Source: Methylomonas rivi
GTDB lineage: Bacteria > Pseudomonadota > Gammaproteobacteria > Methylococcales > Methylomonadaceae
NCBI RefSeq assembly: GCF_024505165.1
Contig: NZ_JANIBK010000010.1
Coordinates: 1-56,442, forward strand
Reading direction: 5' to 3'
DNA length: 56,442 bases
In this document: positions 9,324 through 18,038 of the stretch, one piece after another
Position numbering within the stretch: the first letter of the stretch is position 1
How the letters are laid out: every line of letters begins with the position of its first letter
Notes under the pieces: generated by a model
Databases searched by the model: none
Seen by the model: only the letters and a program-made list of their open reading frames with translations
Told to the model about the DNA's origin: nothing
Position numbers and translations under genes: made by a program

Positions 9324-10316
9324 ATGTCGATTTCCGATCAACTGATCCGCTTGCTGCATTTGTTGGCCGACGGCCGCTTTCACTCGGGCACCGAGTTGGC
9401 AAGGGCGTTGGACGTCGGCCGCTCGGCAATCTGGAAACATTTGCAGGCGCTGGATGGTTTAGGCGTGGAGTTGGTGGGGGTAAGCGGCAAAGGCTATAAA
9501 TTGCAGCGGCCTTTGCAATTGCTGGATCGGCAACATATCCTGGACCAACTCGGGCCGCGGGCCGAAGCCTTGATTTCCGAGCTGGAGATTCATCCCGCCA
9601 TCGCCTCGACCAACGGCCATTTGATGGAACTTGCCCGGCATACCCCATCCGTAGGCAGAGTCTGTCTGGCCGAATACCAAACAGCGGGCAAGGGCCGGCG
9701 CGGCCGGCACTGGGTTTCTCCGTTTGGGCACAATGTTTATTTATCCGTACTTTGGCATTATCAAACCGGGCCGGGCGCCATTACCGGTTTGAGTTTGGCG
9801 TTGGGCGTCGCCGTGGTGAGAGCCCTGTCCCGTGCCGGCGTGCAAGAGGTAGGCTTGAAATGGCCTAACGACATTTATTGGCGCGGACGCAAACTGGCCG
9901 GCATTCTGATTGAAGTGTCCGGAGAAAGCAGCGGGCCTTGCCATGCCGTCGCGGGCTTGGGTTTGAATCTGTATTTGCCGGAACGGCAGGCCGAGCCGAT
10001 CGAGCAAGCCTGGGTGGATTTGCGGCATATTATGGGGGAAGAGGTTATGCGGCAGCGCAACCGGTTGGTGGCTTTACTCTTGAACGAAATGCTGCCGGTG
10101 CTGGCCGATTTCGAACAACGGACCCTGCAAGACTTCATAGACGATTGGCGAAACTTCGATTGCATGCGGGGCAAGGCGGTAAACGTTTTGATCGGCGAAC
10201 AGGCGTTTGCCGGGATTGTGCGGGGCATAGACGATCAGGGTTTGTTGTTGCTGGAAGATCATGCCGGCCGGGTACGCGCGTTTGCCTCGGGCGAAGTCAG
10301 TTTCAGGCCGGCATGA
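9324..10316 (+). CDS. birA: Biotin-protein ligase / biotin operon repressor BirA
   Basis: 330 residues from ATG 9324. A TTG 36 bases earlier is possible but adds a non-conserved peptide. An N-terminal winged helix (ALDVGRSAIWKHLQALDGLG) implies DNA binding. The ligase core follows: STNGHL, the nucleotide-binding loop GKGRRGRHWVSP, LKWPNDIYW with the catalytic Lys, and LAGILIEVSGE. The C-terminal domain ends GEVSFRPA. BirA attaches biotin to acetyl-CoA carboxylase and represses biotin genes. Its stop overlaps the coaX start (ATGA), so the two are translationally coupled. Confidence 0.95.
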   Translation: MSISDQLIRLLHLLADGRFHSGTELARALDVGRSAIWKHLQALDGLGVELVGVSGKGYKLQRPLQLLDRQHILDQLGPRAEALISELEIHPAIASTNGHLMELARHTPSVGRVCLAEYQTAGKGRRGRHWVSPFGHNVYLSVLWHYQTGPGAITGLSLALGVAVVRALSRAGVQEVGLKWPNDIYWRGRKLAGILIEVSGESSGPCHAVAGLGLNLYLPERQAEPIEQAWVDLRHIMGEEVMRQRNRLVALLLNEMLPVLADFEQRTLQDFIDDWRNFDCMRGKAVNVLIGEQAFAGIVRGIDDQGLLLLEDHAGRVRAFASGEVSFRPA

Positions 10317-11053
10317 ACATATTGCTGGACATCGGGAACAGCCGCCTTAAATGGGCCGTCGAACAACAAGGCCGCCTGCTTGAAAGCCAAGCCTGCGATT
10401 ATCGCCGGCCGGAGTTTTTAACCGATCTCGGCCAAGCTTGGCAGACTATCGGCGTGCCGCGCAATGCGGCCATAGCCTCGGTTTCCGACAAACAGGTATT
10501 CGATAGCCTGGTCCGACTGGTCCAAACGCTGTGGCCGCAATGCCGGTTAGTGATACCGCAAGCCTCCCGCTCGGCTTTTGGGGTCAATAGCGCTTACGAA
10601 CAGCCGGAAAAGCTGGGTATCGACCGCTGGTTGGCGATGATAGCGGCCCACCGGCATTATCCGGGCAATATTTGCATCGCCGATTGCGGCACCGCTGTCA
10701 CGGTCGATGCGCTGCAAGCCGACGGCAGGCATTTGGGCGGCCTGATCTGCCCGGGGTTGAAGCTGATGAAGCAAGCCCTGGTCGCCAATACAGCCGATTT
10801 GGCTTTTACCGACCGGGTTTATCATACGGCGTTGGGCGCGGCGACGGATGCGGCCATTGCCAGTGGCGTGTGCATGGCCGTAACCGGCTTGATAGCGCAG
10901 GCGCTGCATAAACTGGATGCCGGCTACCGCCTGTTGTTGACCGGCGGCGACGCCGCCTGCATCGCGCCGTCGTTAACCGTGCCGTATCTGCTCGATCCGG
11001 ACTTGGTGCTGAAAGGCTTGTCGATTTTTTGCCGGGAGGAATCGAGTTCGTGA
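10313..11053 (+). CDS. coaX: Type III pantothenate kinase CoaX
   Basis: 246 residues from ATG 10313; the longer upstream frame is a shadow of birA. CoaX performs the first step of CoA synthesis, ATP-dependent phosphorylation of pantothenate, needing a monovalent cation. ASKHA-fold motifs are clear: DIGNSRLKWA at 6-15, the G-I-D-R-W-L pantothenate loop, DCGTAVTVDAL and GGLICPGLKLM. The ATG overlaps the birA TGA. The TGA at 11051-11053 overlaps the GTG start of the next gene. Confidence 0.94.
   Translation: MNILLDIGNSRLKWAVEQQGRLLESQACDYRRPEFLTDLGQAWQTIGVPRNAAIASVSDKQVFDSLVRLVQTLWPQCRLVIPQASRSAFGVNSAYEQPEKLGIDRWLAMIAAHRHYPGNICIADCGTAVTVDALQADGRHLGGLICPGLKLMKQALVANTADLAFTDRVYHTALGAATDAAIASGVCMAVTGLIAQALHKLDAGYRLLLTGGDAACIAPSLTVPYLLDPDLVLKGLSIFCREESSS
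11034..11050 (+). promoter_or_regulatory. Ribosome binding site deciding a GTG start
   Basis: A strong Shine-Dalgarno sequence, gggagga at 11034-11040, lies 9 bases before GTG 11050, inside the end of coaX. It favours this GTG over the TTG at 11029 as the start of the SPOR-like gene. Confidence 0.7.
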
Positions 11054-11835
11054 AACCGCTGTTTTTTCTGCTCTGCGTGTTGAATGCGGTTTTTTTGCTG
11101 TGGCAATTCCATGCCGGCAAACTCGGCCCCGCAGTTGCGCCCCAGGCCCGGTCCGGCGCTAGCGTGTTGACGGTCGAAGAATACGGGCGGGCACAGAGGG
11201 GTTCTCAAATTTCGGAAGTGGTCCAAGACGGCGTCAAGCGCTGGCAACAGGCCGAAATCGAAAATATAGTGGCCGATCTGCGGGGGCCGCAAGACTATAT
11301 GTCGCCGGCCAAAATAATCGATAAACCGCTTAAGCCGCGGCCTATCGTTACAAAGGCCCAAGCCGAAAAACCGCTGCCGCCGGTACAACCGGCCATTGTG
11401 CGCAAATGCTTTGAAGCCGGCCCTTTCGCGGACGAGGCAGGCGCCAAAAAATGGCTGGCGCAAAAAGCCTTGGCAGGCAAACAGCTCCTGGCAAGAGACA
11501 AGCTCATCGGCAGCGATTTTCAAGTCTATTTTCCGGCCGCCAAAACGCCCGAACAGGCGCGCGCCGACAAGTTTTTCTTACAGGAAAAGGGCCTGTCCGA
11601 TATTTGGACGATTCAAGAGGGCGACAAAAAAGGAGCGATTTCCCTAGGGGTTTTTAACGATAAAGCGCGGGCGGTTTTATTTAAAACCCAACTGGCCGCC
11701 CGCGGCGTAGCGGCCGAAATCCGCCCGCGCGACAAGACCCAAGCGCAATGGTTTGCCAGACTGATGCTGGACAAAACCGCCTTCAAACAATACGAGTCGC
11801 CGGCTGTTAAGCTGTCGCCCTGTCCGGCCAATTAG
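11050..11835 (+). CDS. SPOR-like membrane-anchored protein
   Basis: 261 residues from GTG 11050, read VKPLFFLLCVLNAVFLLWQF: one N-terminal membrane segment with little on the inside. A Pro/Lys-rich linker follows. Then come two related alpha/beta units. The last has the SPOR-like pattern ISLGVFNDKARAVLFKTQL and AARGVAAEIRPR (about residues 195-225). SPOR domains bind denuded peptidoglycan at division sites. The match is by pattern only, and septal targeting is inferred. GTGA overlap with coaX suggests coupled translation. birA, coaX and SPOR genes side by side occur in several gammaproteobacteria. Confidence 0.75.
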   Translation: MKPLFFLLCVLNAVFLLWQFHAGKLGPAVAPQARSGASVLTVEEYGRAQRGSQISEVVQDGVKRWQQAEIENIVADLRGPQDYMSPAKIIDKPLKPRPIVTKAQAEKPLPPVQPAIVRKCFEAGPFADEAGAKKWLAQKALAGKQLLARDKLIGSDFQVYFPAAKTPEQARADKFFLQEKGLSDIWTIQEGDKKGAISLGVFNDKARAVLFKTQLAARGVAAEIRPRDKTQAQWFARLMLDKTAFKQYESPAVKLSPCPAN

Positions 11836-12287
11836 GCCTCCGGGAACGGAGCACATCAAAAAGACCGTGGGATATAGCGCAATCGAATCGGCAAGCGCAC
11901 AACGTCGCGGCGAGAAATTCAAGAATGGGTATGCTCGGGCAGACCTTTAAGTTGGATAGCAACGGACATTCGTAGCCAGCACGTTTATCTTGGCATGCCC
12001 TTATCGCGCTCATCCAATATACGATCGATCGAACTTGACCCGAATTTGCTGCCGAAAACTTTTCCGGCATAGGTTGAGTTTCCAGTAATTTAGCTTCTGT
12101 CGGTCAAAACTGGACGATGGAATATATCATAGACAATGTTGAATTTAACGAAGGCTAAAAAATGGAGTAATTACATCAGTGTTTTCACCATTCTGGCTAG
12201 TCTACAAACCTGGACGGCTAATAATTTTTTCATTGTTACTTTCAGTAGGTAAACTATCCAAACCATTGCTTAGATGTCGGATCAAAG
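11836..12287 (+). other. Gene-free gap at the left edge of the AT-rich island
   Basis: 452 bases without a supportable gene. To about 12060 the composition resembles the neighbours. From about 12100 it becomes AT-rich and stays so through 15433. No tRNA, integrase or clear flanking direct repeat was found. Short frames here show no domain. Confidence 0.5.
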
Positions 12288-12710
12288 ATGATTGTTTTTT
12301 CTCTTAGGGAACTTAAGCGCGCTTGGCGCGAATCCAGTTCAGTATTTAAAGAATGCGAACAAAAAACCAATGCTCATCGGCTTATTTTGTTTTACGCGGT
12401 CGAAACCGGTCTGAAAGCAGTTATGCTCAAACGGGAGGGCAAACAAGATTCTGAGAATATGTTTTTCGATATTAAACATGACTTGAATAAGCTGCTGAGC
12501 GAACTAAAAGTCGCTCGGGAACTCCATCTCCCTAAAGATATTCATTTAGATGACCTCACTCTATCAAAACCTCATAAACAACGAAACACTGGAACTTGCG
12601 ATTTAAATCAAGTATGGAGGTATGGCGCGCAAGCAAAAACCCCTACAGACGCTGAGCTTGAAGAAAAATTATGTGCTATTGATGATTGGATTAACGGAGA
12701 ACTAAAATGA
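12288..12710 (+). CDS. HEPN-like small protein of a two-gene island
   Basis: 140 residues, mostly helical. FYAVETGLKAVML (about 37-49), KHDLNKLLSELK (about 63-74) and the late HKQRN...VWRYGA segment form the pattern of HEPN helical-bundle proteins. HEPN proteins are often RNases of toxin or defence systems. The catalytic Rx4-6H motif is not present in any spacing I could find, so a non-enzymatic HEPN-like helper is equally possible. Its TGA overlaps the ATG of the next gene (ATGA), so the two are translated together. Composition is AT-rich, unlike flanking genes. The family call is by pattern only. Confidence 0.6.
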   Translation: MIVFSLRELKRAWRESSSVFKECEQKTNAHRLILFYAVETGLKAVMLKREGKQDSENMFFDIKHDLNKLLSELKVARELHLPKDIHLDDLTLSKPHKQRNTGTCDLNQVWRYGAQAKTPTDAELEEKLCAIDDWINGELK

Positions 12711-15433
12711 ACGCCACGAATTTTGGCTTCGAAAAACCAGCATTATTACTTACATGGCTAGATGTTGAGCGTTTCTTTCGGGAAATAACTTTTGGATTTA
12801 GTCTGCTTCCTGCCTATATAAATAGCATAAATTGTTATGCTGATGGAGCTGAGATTTCTATAAAAGAAAGCTCTAATGAAGCTACTTTACGTGAATGGCT
12901 TACTAGCTATTTTGGTAACTTCTTAGATGAGCAGGAGAATAACTTAAACCTTAGCATTGATAAAGTAAAATACCCACTTGAAGTGATTTTAGAATCAAAC
13001 AACAAAGCATTATCGCTTTCGCATTATCCTCTATGGCATGATCTGGCATATTTAAATCCTGACAATGCAGAATTTATTGCTCAACCGAAAAATTTAGTCT
13101 CAAAACGTATTGCTGCTTTTCATTCTTTCAAAGGGGGAGTAGGACGCACTACTGCGTTAATAACTCATTTAGCCGCCTATTTAGAACAATCTAAAAAACG
13201 CAACACAAAAGTATTGCTAATTGATGCGGACTTAGAGGCGCCCGGTATCACCTATTGGCTTGACAGTGTCAATCAACCTAATATTTCTTTCGTCAAATTT
13301 CTTGAATCTGTGCATTATCCAGCGGCTTCTGTCGAGGCGTCTATTCAATGTTGTGCCGATGAATTACGAAAAGTTTCATTAACCTTAGATGGGATGCACG
13401 AACTATTTGTTTTGCCCGCCTGCATAAATCCTAAAAACCCGATTGAATTACTCGATACCCCCATTCTTCCTGAGCATTTAGCTCGTAACACAAAGAATCC
13501 TTGGTGCGTTGGAGATGCCATTTCAAAATTGGCTGATGCGTTAAATGTGGAGTTGGTATTAATTGATTTAAGGGCGGGGCTTAGTGAATTAGCAAGTCCC
13601 ATATTATTTGATCCTCGAATTGAAAAATTTATCGTTTCCACTGTGGCCAAGCAATCAGTCATTGGTGCGGCTCTTGTTCTGAGGAAAATGGCTTTACTCC
13701 GAGCTTTAACGACCGATGTAGAAAATCCAGCCTCAGTACCAACAGTAATATTAAGCTTGCTAACATCTTCTTTACGCGAATCTTCAGATTATGAGGAAGC
13801 GGTGCTTCAGATGAACGCGGCATTTCCAAGCTCTCTTGAAAATGACGGCATTAGTTCCAGTATTGAATTCGTTGATGCCGGATTCAATGAGAATCTTATG
13901 AGCATAAGAGACCTTAAGCAAGCGATTGATCTTACCAAAAACAGTAATTTATTTATACAAGCAAAACAATGGGCCGAAACGTTTCAGGGTTCAACTGAAA
14001 AATCCATCCTCCCATCCGTGTCTCATACAGCCACTAATATCAATAACAACGCAGATAGACTTGCTAAATTATGTGAAAAATATATTTATGCAGAAAATGG
14101 AGAAGGAGAAAACCTGTTAGTAACAGAACCATTGAGAAATTTGGCAAAACATTATGAGAAAAATGTCCCAATAACTGTTTCAATTGGCGCAAAAGGTGCT
14201 GGAAAGACTTTTAACTTTTTACAGCTTTGTCGAGAGAAAAAATGGGGAAATTTTCTTAATAAGCTTGGGTTTTCTCAAACCAATAATATAGATACGTTAA
14301 TTTTTCCGTTCCTTTCGTCAAAAAATTTAAAAGAACACGCTAAAACGATAGTCGAGAGTTGTCGCCAAAATTGTTTCGAAACTCTTGGTCTGCCAGGAAA
14401 TTTTTCAGAAATTGAATTACATGATCGCATTGATCAAAATGTATTAGACGGAACTATTGTTTGGTCTAAATTTTGGATCATTGAACTAATGAATGCTTTT
14501 TCCATTAAAGGCGATGACTTAAAACAATTTAGCGATTTTTTAACAAAAAATAATCTTCGCCTTATTCTTCTCATTGACGGATTGGAAGATCAATTTTCTA
14601 AACTTGAAGAAAAGCCTACGCAAAAAGAAGCGTTAGAAGCTCTGTTAAGGCTTCCCGATAGATTAAGAGAATTACGCGATGGTAATTTAGGCATTATAGA
14701 ATTTATTCGCTCTGATTATGTGCGCACTGTCATTCAACAAAATAGCGGGCAATTCGAGGCTCGATATAAACCCTTTGTTTTAGAATGGACAGCTGAATCT
14801 TTCCTGCGGCTTGCCTATTGGATTTCTGCAGAAACCGGTTTAGATTGGGCAAACAAAGACGATTCTGACAAATTATCAGCTATAGAATTATTAGAGCAAT
14901 TGAAAAAACTTTGGGGTAAAAAGCTGGGTACACCGGGCTCAAAGGAAGCATTTTCTGCTCGGTGGATATTTGCGGCGATCTGTGATTTAAATGGTCGTTT
15001 GCAGGCAAGGGATTTAGTTAGATTTTTGTATCATGCCGCAAAAAGAAGCCTATCTGATAAATCCCATAAATGGGAGGATAGAGTTTTAATACCCGAAGCA
15101 ATTCGCAGATCAGTTGAAGATTGCAGTAATAAAAAAGTCGAAGAGGCAATTGCCGAAATCGATGTTCTTAGTCGTTGGTATAACAGCCTTAAAAGCGTAC
15201 CTGAGGCCGATAAATACGTGCCATTCAATGCTGTTTCCGTCAAACTTGAGCCTGGCATGTCTAATGCTTTGCAAGAACTGGGTGTGGTTTTCGAAGACAA
15301 AGATAAAAAAGATGATAAACGATTTTACTTGCCGGAAAGCTACCGCACTGGATTAGGATTTCAGTTAACAGCTACCGCCCGACCGAAAGTGCTAGCGCTG
15401 ATTCAGCGTAATTCAGTTAAATTACCATTTTAA
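12707..15433 (+). CDS. Large double P-loop protein: ParA/MinD-like plus STAND/KAP-like ATPase
   Basis: 908 residues. Residues 1-130 are unrecognised. A deviant ParA/MinD-type Walker A, FKGGVGRTT at 141-149, has Arg where Lys is usual. It is followed by LLIDADLEAPG at 170-180 and a second acidic strand VLIDLRAG at 284-291. A second ATPase follows: GAKGAGKT at 494-501, Walker B LILLIDGLED at 619-628 and FIRSDYVR at 666-673, a STAND/KAP-like arrangement. The C-terminal 150 residues may be a winged-helix or helical region. Such proteins are common in defence islands as sensors or motors. The partner HEPN-like gene overlaps by 4 bases. Base composition is low in GC: one 60-base line at 12841 has 22 G+C. 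Function is unproven. Confidence 0.8.
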   Translation: MNATNFGFEKPALLLTWLDVERFFREITFGFSLLPAYINSINCYADGAEISIKESSNEATLREWLTSYFGNFLDEQENNLNLSIDKVKYPLEVILESNNKALSLSHYPLWHDLAYLNPDNAEFIAQPKNLVSKRIAAFHSFKGGVGRTTALITHLAAYLEQSKKRNTKVLLIDADLEAPGITYWLDSVNQPNISFVKFLESVHYPAASVEASIQCCADELRKVSLTLDGMHELFVLPACINPKNPIELLDTPILPEHLARNTKNPWCVGDAISKLADALNVELVLIDLRAGLSELASPILFDPRIEKFIVSTVAKQSVIGAALVLRKMALLRALTTDVENPASVPTVILSLLTSSLRESSDYEEAVLQMNAAFPSSLENDGISSSIEFVDAGFNENLMSIRDLKQAIDLTKNSNLFIQAKQWAETFQGSTEKSILPSVSHTATNINNNADRLAKLCEKYIYAENGEGENLLVTEPLRNLAKHYEKNVPITVSIGAKGAGKTFNFLQLCREKKWGNFLNKLGFSQTNNIDTLIFPFLSSKNLKEHAKTIVESCRQNCFETLGLPGNFSEIELHDRIDQNVLDGTIVWSKFWIIELMNAFSIKGDDLKQFSDFLTKNNLRLILLIDGLEDQFSKLEEKPTQKEALEALLRLPDRLRELRDGNLGIIEFIRSDYVRTVIQQNSGQFEARYKPFVLEWTAESFLRLAYWISAETGLDWANKDDSDKLSAIELLEQLKKLWGKKLGTPGSKEAFSARWIFAAICDLNGRLQARDLVRFLYHAAKRSLSDKSHKWEDRVLIPEAIRRSVEDCSNKKVEEAIAEIDVLSRWYNSLKSVPEADKYVPFNAVSVKLEPGMSNALQELGVVFEDKDKKDDKRFYLPESYRTGLGFQLTATARPKVLALIQRNSVKLPF

Positions 15434-15719
15434 TAGCCGAATCATAAACAGAGCCAAGGTTGTCAATTGTGAATGCCGCGTTTTTACATTTGCAGAGAAT
15501 CCTTCACCAATCAATGTCAGCTTAGAGGCAAGCAGCAGTTCGCAGCCGATTGTATCGGGCTTTCGCGGGCGCAACGATCCTGAATTGTTACCCCGATACG
15601 TCGCGCGAAACTTCCATGCCGCATAGGGTTCGGCCGTCGGGCGTATCGTTCCCGGCCTTGCCCCTCGCGGGCTTCGGCGCAACCTATACGGTTGCTAGCC
15701 TTATTTCGTCATTGGGTTT
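15434..15719. other. Gene-free gap at the right edge of the AT-rich island
   Basis: 286 bases. Composition returns to GC-rich at about 15540. A plus-strand frame at 15550-15759 has no recognisable domain and runs into the end of the DedA gene, so it is not called. No terminator is visible after the ATPase gene. Confidence 0.5.
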
Positions 15720-16283
15720 TCAGGCAAAAAGATTGCTGGCCGATGCGATGAACAGGTAATAGACGATGATGCGGGGAATTCGAAATAAGATCGAAGCGGT
15801 CAGGACCGTCGTCCATTTAACCTGCAACGCGCCGGCTGTCCAGCAGGTTACCGAATAAGGCAGCGGCGTTGCGGCGCCCAACACAATGGCCCAGAAACCG
15901 TATTTTTGAATGAATTGGCGTTGTTCTTGATTGAACTGGCCGAACAGGTTTTGCACTACATTGAAATGCGACAGCCAACGCCCGATACACCATCCCAGCA
16001 TGCCGGACGCAACCGATACCAAACTTAAAATCGATACATAGAACAGCCAGTGCTCCGCTAAATCGCTGTGGGCAATTACGACCAGAAGAATATCCGGCGA
16101 AATGGGCGTTACCAGCGTGTCGGTGACGAACAGAATCAGACATAAACCGGCAAAGCCGATCCGTTCGACCACCCAATTGGTCGCAAAGCGCATTTGCTCG
16201 TCAAACCAATAGCCGAGCGCGGCCATCACGGCCGTCAGTAACAGTATGCCGGCTAGCGCCTTAAATAAATTTTCCTTGAGCAT
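15720..16283 (-). CDS. DedA/VTT-family (SNARE-associated) inner membrane protein
   Basis: 187 residues with about five hydrophobic segments. The family core is seen as the FVTDTLVTPISPDILL re-entrant-like segment, the Gly-rich segment SGMLGWCIGRWLS and, further on, AIVLGAATPLPYSV with the conserved acidic/proline pattern partly replaced. It ends RIPRIIVYYLFIASASNLF. VTT proteins scramble or flip lipids such as undecaprenyl phosphate. YqaA-type short members are of this length. Exact substrate is unknown. It lies at the end of the ars region but separated by a 460-base gap, so it is probably not part of the operon. Confidence 0.75.
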   Translation of the reverse strand: MLKENLFKALAGILLLTAVMAALGYWFDEQMRFATNWVVERIGFAGLCLILFVTDTLVTPISPDILLVVIAHSDLAEHWLFYVSILSLVSVASGMLGWCIGRWLSHFNVVQNLFGQFNQEQRQFIQKYGFWAIVLGAATPLPYSVTCWTAGALQVKWTTVLTASILFRIPRIIVYYLFIASASNLFA

Positions 16284-16745
16284 CGGTTGTTTTTTACTAA
16301 ATGATCTGGCTACGGGACATGGCTAAACCGTTTGCTGCCGGCGAAATCGCTGATCAGAGCGGGTTCATTGCCATACCGTACAGCAAACCGCACCCGGCCG
16401 CCATCACAATCACCAGCGAGACGAACGTTGCGGATCACCGGCATGTTGGGCGGCGACAAAGCCCGTCCGGCTTTGATTCCGATCGTTGCCGGCGATCCAG
16501 GACAAGGGGGGCATTGCGTACTTTGTTGGGCGTTCCAATTACCCAGGAGCCAAAAAGGCACGCGATGCGTGCTGCTAGGCCAGGTTGTCAGGTCGGGTTG
16601 GCGGCGGCGTTGTGGGCTAGTGCGGTTTTAGCATTGGCCGGCCGGGGGCGTCAAAAACAACAACTCCGATCACGGCGCTCGTCGCGGCTAAAGCCGCTTC
16701 CATCAAAGGAAATATATTTCGGTAAGTTCGTTATCGACCAAATCT
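16284..16745. other. Gap with a decayed-looking frame and a dispersed repeat
   Basis: 462 bases without a sound gene. On the minus strand 16354-16434 reads a 26-residue hydrophobic tail ending LLYGMAMNPL and stop, with an in-frame stop just upstream. It could be the wreck of a membrane-protein C terminus. At 16674-16727 lies a copy of a dispersed repeat also present near 32553. The long plus-strand frame at 16301-16876 runs through both and is not a gene. Confidence 0.45.
16674..16727. repeat. Dispersed REP-like repeat, copy 1
   Basis: Reverse complement reads acttaccgaaatatatt, cctt, then gcggctttagccgcga and gagc. The copy at 32553-32606 has the same blocks in the opposite orientation. A 14-base palindrome (gcggct-aa-agccgc, 16684-16697) sits in it. 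It lies 19 bases after the acr3 stop codon. Confidence 0.7.
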
Positions 16746-17918
16746 TTAGCGCGCCCCGCCGAACCAGTGTTGGGTGCGCTTGCAAAAACCGACCAAGGCC
16801 AGCATCAGCGGCACTTCGATCAGCACCCCGACCACGGTGGCCAGCGCGGCGCCGGACGACAGGCCGAACAGCATGACTGCCGTGGCGATGGCGACTTCGA
16901 AATGGTTGGAGGCGCCTATCATCGCCGACGGCGCGGCGTTTTCGTAGGAAAAGCCCCACAGTTTGGCGGCCGAATAGGTAATGGCGAAGATCAGCACGGT
17001 TTGTATCGCCAACGGAATCGCAATCCACAGTATGGTCAACGGATTGGCGGTGATGACATCGCCCTTGAAGGAGAACAGCAGCACCAGTGTCAACAGCAAG
17101 GCGATAATGGTGATCGGGGTAAGCACATGCAGGAATTTTTGCTCGAACCAGTCCAGGCCTTTATGGGCGATGATCCATTTACGCGAATAGAATCCGGCGA
17201 CCAACGGCAGGGCGACATAGATGCCGATGGACAACAGCAAGGCTTCCCAGGGCACCGGCAATTGGCCGACCCCCAACAAAAAGCCGCCGATCAGGCCATA
17301 CAAAAACAGCATCGCCAATGAATTGATCGCCACCATCACCAGGGTATGGCCGGCATTGCCACCGGCCAGATAACCCCACACCAGCACCATCGCCGTACAC
17401 GGCGCCACGCCCAGCAAAATACAGCCGGCCAGATAGCTGCGCCATAACGGCACTTGCAGCATTTTGACGCCGTCCTGCAGCACCACGCTGCCGGCCCCGT
17501 ATTCGCTGCCGACCGGTAAATCCAGGCCGAACGGCATTTTCACCAAATCCACCGCGTCGGCGCCGATTAGGCCTTGAAACAAGCCGCCCAAAAACAAATA
17601 GGCAATCGCATACATGGTGAAAGGTTTGATCGCCCAGTTGACGATCAATGTCAGGCTAACCGGTTTGATGCTCTTGCCGGCCTTGACCACTTCGGCGAAA
17701 TCGATCTTGACCATGATGGGGTACATCATGAAAAACAGGCAGATCGCAATCGGGATGGAGACGACCGGCGCGCCGTTGACGTTGATGCTCATGCCGTCCA
17801 GGGTCTTGGCGAAATCCGGCGCATAAGCGCCCAGCAGGATGCCGCCGGCGATGCATAAGCCCACCCAGAGGGTCAGATAGCGTTCGAAAAATCCCATGGC
17901 GTGTGGTTTGGCTGTCAT
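16746..17918 (-). CDS. acr3: Arsenite efflux transporter Acr3
   Basis: 390 residues from ATG 17916-17918 ([20 protein letters not shown]). The upstream frame extension crosses a palindrome and is not conserved. About ten membrane segments are seen. The Acr3 signature includes the conserved Cys region [18 protein letters not shown] (about 168-185) and the second half [20 protein letters not shown], both typical of the family. Acr3 exports As(III) using the proton motive force. It is the last gene of the ars operon, after arsI, separated from it by a hairpin at 17961-18002. Confidence 0.95.
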   Translation of the reverse strand: MTAKPHAMGFFERYLTLWVGLCIAGGILLGAYAPDFAKTLDGMSINVNGAPVVSIPIAICLFFMMYPIMVKIDFAEVVKAGKSIKPVSLTLIVNWAIKPFTMYAIAYLFLGGLFQGLIGADAVDLVKMPFGLDLPVGSEYGAGSVVLQDGVKMLQVPLWRSYLAGCILLGVAPCTAMVLVWGYLAGGNAGHTLVMVAINSLAMLFLYGLIGGFLLGVGQLPVPWEALLLSIGIYVALPLVAGFYSRKWIIAHKGLDWFEQKFLHVLTPITIIALLLTLVLLFSFKGDVITANPLTILWIAIPLAIQTVLIFAITYSAAKLWGFSYENAAPSAMIGASNHFEVAIATAVMLFGLSSGAALATVVGVLIEVPLMLALVGFCKRTQHWFGGAR

Positions 17919-17960
17919 GGTGTTGGCCTCGTATGCTTTAGTTTTACTTTGAAAATCAAT

Positions 17961-18002
17961 GTGGGAGCGGCGGCGCCATCGCGACGATGGCGTCGCTGCC
18001 AC
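17961..18002. repeat. REP-like palindrome inside the ars operon
   Basis: Left arm begins gtgggagcggcg and ends gccatcg; right arm cgatggcgtcgctgccac (17985-18002) pairs with it imperfectly. The gtgggagcgg start resembles common pseudomonad-type REP cores. It sits between arsI and acr3 on the same transcript, so it could stabilise or attenuate the message. Confidence 0.6.
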
Positions 18003-18038
18003 AAGATTGTGTTTTATGTTTCGGGGCGATGCACCGGC

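Noticed and set aside
9938-11053. Extended coaX frame starting inside birA
   Set aside because: The 5' part is a birA shadow; ATG 10313 with ATGA overlap fits.
12100-15540. Integrative element with attachment sites around the island
   Set aside because: No integrase, tRNA or convincing flanking repeat was seen, so only the composition argues for transfer.
15550-15759. Plus-strand small frame after the AT-rich island
   Set aside because: No conserved features; overlaps the end of the DedA gene.
16301-16876. Plus-strand 191-codon frame near acr3
   Set aside because: Runs through a repeat and the opposite end of acr3; Arg-rich low-complexity sequence with no domain.
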